Assembly (NCBI GenBank): GCA_041394705.1 | Contig: JAWKHS010000008.1 | Location: 186,001-250,000, forward strand | Direction: 5' to 3' | From: Vicinamibacterales bacterium | GTDB taxonomy: Bacteria > Acidobacteriota > Vicinamibacteria > Vicinamibacterales > UBA2999 | DNA: 64,000 bases | In this document: positions 61,918 to 64,000 of the stretch, in pieces | Numbering within the stretch: the first letter of the stretch is position 1 | How the letters are laid out: each line of letters begins with the position of its first letter | The notes under the pieces: model-generated | Database searches by the model: none | What the model saw: the letters and a program-made list of their open reading frames with translations, nothing else | Told to the model about the DNA's origin: nothing | Made by a program: the position numbers and the translations under genes

Positions 61918-63477
61918 TCACTTCCGCATCGTCGGGCGCTTGGCACCAACCGGGGCCGCACCTGCGTTCCGCCGTGGTGACGAAGGCCGGGGCCGGCGCG
62001 CATTCGACGGACCGGTGAGACCCGACTGGAGCGCGCGCTGGACGGCGCCGAACGCGTTGACCACCGGACCCGTCGCCGCTCCGGCACCGGGCGAGACCAC
62101 GGGGTGACCGGTGGCGATCAGGATGTCCCTGACCTGCGCCGACGTGAGCCCGGGCCTGGCGCCGAGCACGAGGGCCGCCACGCCCGCGACGATGGCGCAC
62201 GACCACGACGTCCCGTTCGAGCGGGCGTAGCCGTCGTCCCCGGCGGGCACCCACAGGTCCTGCCCGGGCGCCGACACGTCGACCCAGGCGCCCCGCGTCG
62301 TCCACGCGGTGGCGCGGCCGGACGGATCGACCGCGCCGACCGAGATGACGAAATCGCTGGCCGCAGGATAGATGTGGCGTTCGCTGCCGTCGTTGCCGGC
62401 CGCCGCGATTGCGATCACGCCGGCCTCGTTGGCCTCGGCGAGGGCGTCGTCCAGCACCTCCGATCGCTCCGCGGATCCGAGGGCGAGACACAGGATGCGC
62501 GCGCCGCCAACCACGGCGCGATCGATCGCCGTGGCAATCCCGGCATTCGATCCCACCCCGTTCGGGTCCAGCACGCTCATCGCGAGCAGCTCGACGCCGG
62601 GGGCGACGCCCGTGAACCCCGCCGCGCCCGTGCCGCCGATCAACGCCGCCAAGGTCGTCGTGTGGTCGTCTCCAGCGCCGGCGGCGGGGGTCTCGCCAAT
62701 CGCGACGGTCGTGATGGGCACGCCGCGCAGCGCCGGGTGTCCCAGCCGCGGGTGGCCGGAGATGATCGCGACCTTGATCGCGTCCGGCGCCGGGAACGAC
62801 GCGCGGGCGCTGCCAGCGTGGATCTGCTCGAGCCAGTAATGCTGCCCCGGCCGTGGAGCGGCGCTCGTGACCTGTGCCGGCTGGTCGGGAGGGACGACCG
62901 GCGCGGGGGCGTCGTCGCCGGGCGCGCTCGGTCGCACCGGGGCCGCGTGCTGCAGCAGCCACTGGAAGAGGCTGCTGACCACGAGGCTCGCGAGGTGGTC
63001 CGCATTCCTGAACAGCACCCGCGTCGTTTCCTTCTCGAGGAAGGCGCGAAACGCCTGGAGGCGTTTCACCGCCCGCCAGGTCGCCACCGACTCGGCTTCG
63101 CTGGCGGCCCGGATCAGGGCATCCTGCTCGCGGGGCCCGGTCCACGGCGCCTCCTGATCGACGAGAAACGCATAGACGGGCCGGCCCGCGTCGAGCGCCC
63201 ACTGCACCTCCCACCACGTGATGCTCTTCTCGTCGTCGCCGCCCTCACGCGCGGAGGGGATCCAGCCGTACCGGTGCCCCACGAGGACGATCAGCGCGTC
63301 GCAGCGCTCCACTTCCTGGCGGCACGTGTCGAGCGGTTTCGAGGGCTTCGCCCCGAAGCTTTCCATCCGCACGGTGGACTGCAGCATCCGGCCGAGGGCT
63401 TCGGCGACCGTGTCGCGGTGCACACGAAGATCTTCCGACGTGGAGGAGAGAAAGAGGTCGAGGACGTATCTGCCCAT
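61918..63477 (-). CDS. DUF4062-subtilase fusion with substituted catalytic Asp
   Basis: 519 aa. Residues 4-150 form a DUF4062 (TIR-related) domain: LDLFLSSTSEDLRVHRDTVA, CDALIVLVGHRYGWIP and the Glu90 block ITWWEVQWALDAGRPVYAF. After a Pro-rich linker (180-210) comes a subtilisin-like S8 domain, 234-485. His272 (DDHTTTLAALIGG), Asn362 (AAAGNDG) and Ser424 (NGTSWSCAIVAGVAAL) are present, but the Asp position is Ser240 (IKVAIISGHPRLGHPAL). It is basic at the C-terminus. No signal peptide, so cytoplasmic. DUF4062 domains front many predicted conflict or signalling proteins; a proteolytic effector is plausible but activity is doubtful without the Asp. Confidence 0.85.
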   Translation of the reverse strand: MGRYVLDLFLSSTSEDLRVHRDTVAEALGRMLQSTVRMESFGAKPSKPLDTCRQEVERCDALIVLVGHRYGWIPSAREGGDDEKSITWWEVQWALDAGRPVYAFLVDQEAPWTGPREQDALIRAASEAESVATWRAVKRLQAFRAFLEKETTRVLFRNADHLASLVVSSLFQWLLQHAAPVRPSAPGDDAPAPVVPPDQPAQVTSAAPRPGQHYWLEQIHAGSARASFPAPDAIKVAIISGHPRLGHPALRGVPITTVAIGETPAAGAGDDHTTTLAALIGGTGAAGFTGVAPGVELLAMSVLDPNGVGSNAGIATAIDRAVVGGARILCLALGSAERSEVLDDALAEANEAGVIAIAAAGNDGSERHIYPAASDFVISVGAVDPSGRATAWTTRGAWVDVSAPGQDLWVPAGDDGYARSNGTSWSCAIVAGVAALVLGARPGLTSAQVRDILIATGHPVVSPGAGAATGPVVNAFGAVQRALQSGLTGPSNARRPRPSSPRRNAGAAPVGAKRPTMRK

Positions 63478-63628
63478 GATTCATGGAGCCCCAGGCCCCG
63501 TGGCTGTCGGCGTCCAGCCCGATGGGCCCATCACGAAGGGAGCTGGATGAGCTGCGCTGTAGGCGATCCGGCGCAGTATATGGCCGACGGACCCCGTCGC
63601 CGCGATCCGCCGGTCCGCGGGCCAGGGA

Positions 63629-64000
63629 TCAGCGTTCGCGTCGCGACGCCGGCGACGACAGCCGGTAGCCGATGGCGAGGAGCGCCAGCCAGGGGCCGCC
63701 CGCCATCAGCGTGGACTCGAGCCCCGGCGCCTTCCAGGTGGTGAGCAGGATCGCGGCGATGGCGAGCGCCCCGGCCCACGACGCGATCGGCGTCCGGCTG
63801 GCGCTGCCGTCGGACCCGCGCCGCTGGCGGCAGAACGCGATGTGGGTGACGAAGATCATCAGCCACACGAAGAGGGCGCCGAAGAGCGCCACGCCGAAGA
63901 ACCACACGTAGGCCGTGTCCGGCCACAGCCCGCGGACGAGCACGGCGGCGCCGAGGCCGAGGGCCGACACGGCCAACGCCTTCACGGGCGCGCCGGCAGG
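63629..64000 (-). CDS. Amino-acid permease, C-terminal part
   Basis: The gene enters from the right edge; 123 codons are visible. Helices in VKALAVSALGLGAAVLVRGL, YVWFFGVALFGALFVWLMIFVTHIAFCR and ASWAGALAIAAILLTTW match the last helices of APC-superfamily amino-acid permeases (GIALFGGLFVWLMI.VTH.AFR is typical). It probably imports an amino acid with protons. The N-terminal three-quarters lie outside the window. Confidence 0.8.
   Translation of the reverse strand, partial: PAGAPVKALAVSALGLGAAVLVRGLWPDTAYVWFFGVALFGALFVWLMIFVTHIAFCRQRRGSDGSASRTPIASWAGALAIAAILLTTWKAPGLESTLMAGGPWLALLAIGYRLSSPASRRER

Noticed and set aside
1..64000. Search for CRISPR arrays, insertion sequences, tRNA genes and prophage
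   Set aside because: No regularly spaced repeats, transposase or integrase motifs, or tRNA-like CCA/T-arm patterns were seen by eye; a tRNAscan or ISfinder run would be needed to exclude them fully.

Overview
The window is about 64 kb of very GC-rich, gene-dense bacterial DNA with no tRNA, rRNA, CRISPR array or insertion sequence that I could recognise. The gene content points to Acidobacteriota, probably a soil Vicinamibacteria-like lineage. The support is an 819-aa duplicated MacB/FtsX 'orphan' permease of the kind abundant in that phylum (37918-40377), a 969-aa Oar-like TonB-dependent receptor with an N-terminal carboxypeptidase-regulatory domain (45358-48267), and sulfatase, DUF1080, DUF4159 and CocE-type hydrolase genes. 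The phylum is an inference from families, not from a marker gene.

Left part (1-12.6 kb): a secreted SdrD-B-like protein cut by the left edge, a GT4 glycosyltransferase, a DUF2235 alpha/beta-hydrolase convergent with a caspase-family protease, a Tat-exported TIM-barrel isomerase, a DUF1080 protein, a four-gene AttEFGH-like ABC operon (two FtsX-type permeases, ATPase, membrane-anchored CrtC/AttH-like protein) joined by 4-nt stop/start overlaps, an ankyrin protein and a NhaR-like LysR regulator. Middle part (13-35 kb): an envelope cluster of a duplicated Ala/Gly/Val-rich amphipathic protein, a BrkB/YihY membrane protein and a 2288-aa protein that joins TamB to an Omp85 (TamA/BamA-like) barrel. 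It is followed by a Dus tRNA-modification gene with a ferredoxin, a DUF4159/DUF3224 pair, an SDR plus membrane-TPR pair, a sulfatase, a two-gene ABC exporter, a CocE hydrolase and a spondin-domain protein.

Right part (35-57.5 kb): lipoproteins, an NHL-repeat lipoprotein, a HAD phosphatase, the duplicated permease, a TPR/ClC pair, an M29-like aminopeptidase, the Oar-like receptor, a three-gene unit (His-rich protein, unknown protein, SLC13/ArsB-like transporter), a DUF3311/sodium-solute-symporter pair, the trkA-trkH potassium uptake pair, and a small Tat protein with an amidase.

The last 6.5 kb (57.5-64 kb) is different. It holds fragments of a VapB antitoxin and an EAL domain, a secreted-protein relic broken by two frame changes, a pentapeptide-repeat gene whose two halves meet at a canonical -1 slippery heptamer (G GGA AAG), a small membrane transporter, and a DUF4062-subtilase fusion lacking the usual catalytic Asp. 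It ends in a truncated amino-acid permease. This looks like an accessory or decaying segment, though clustered indels from assembly error are a rival explanation. Tight 4-nt overlaps (GTGA or ATGA) recur through the window and fix many starts.
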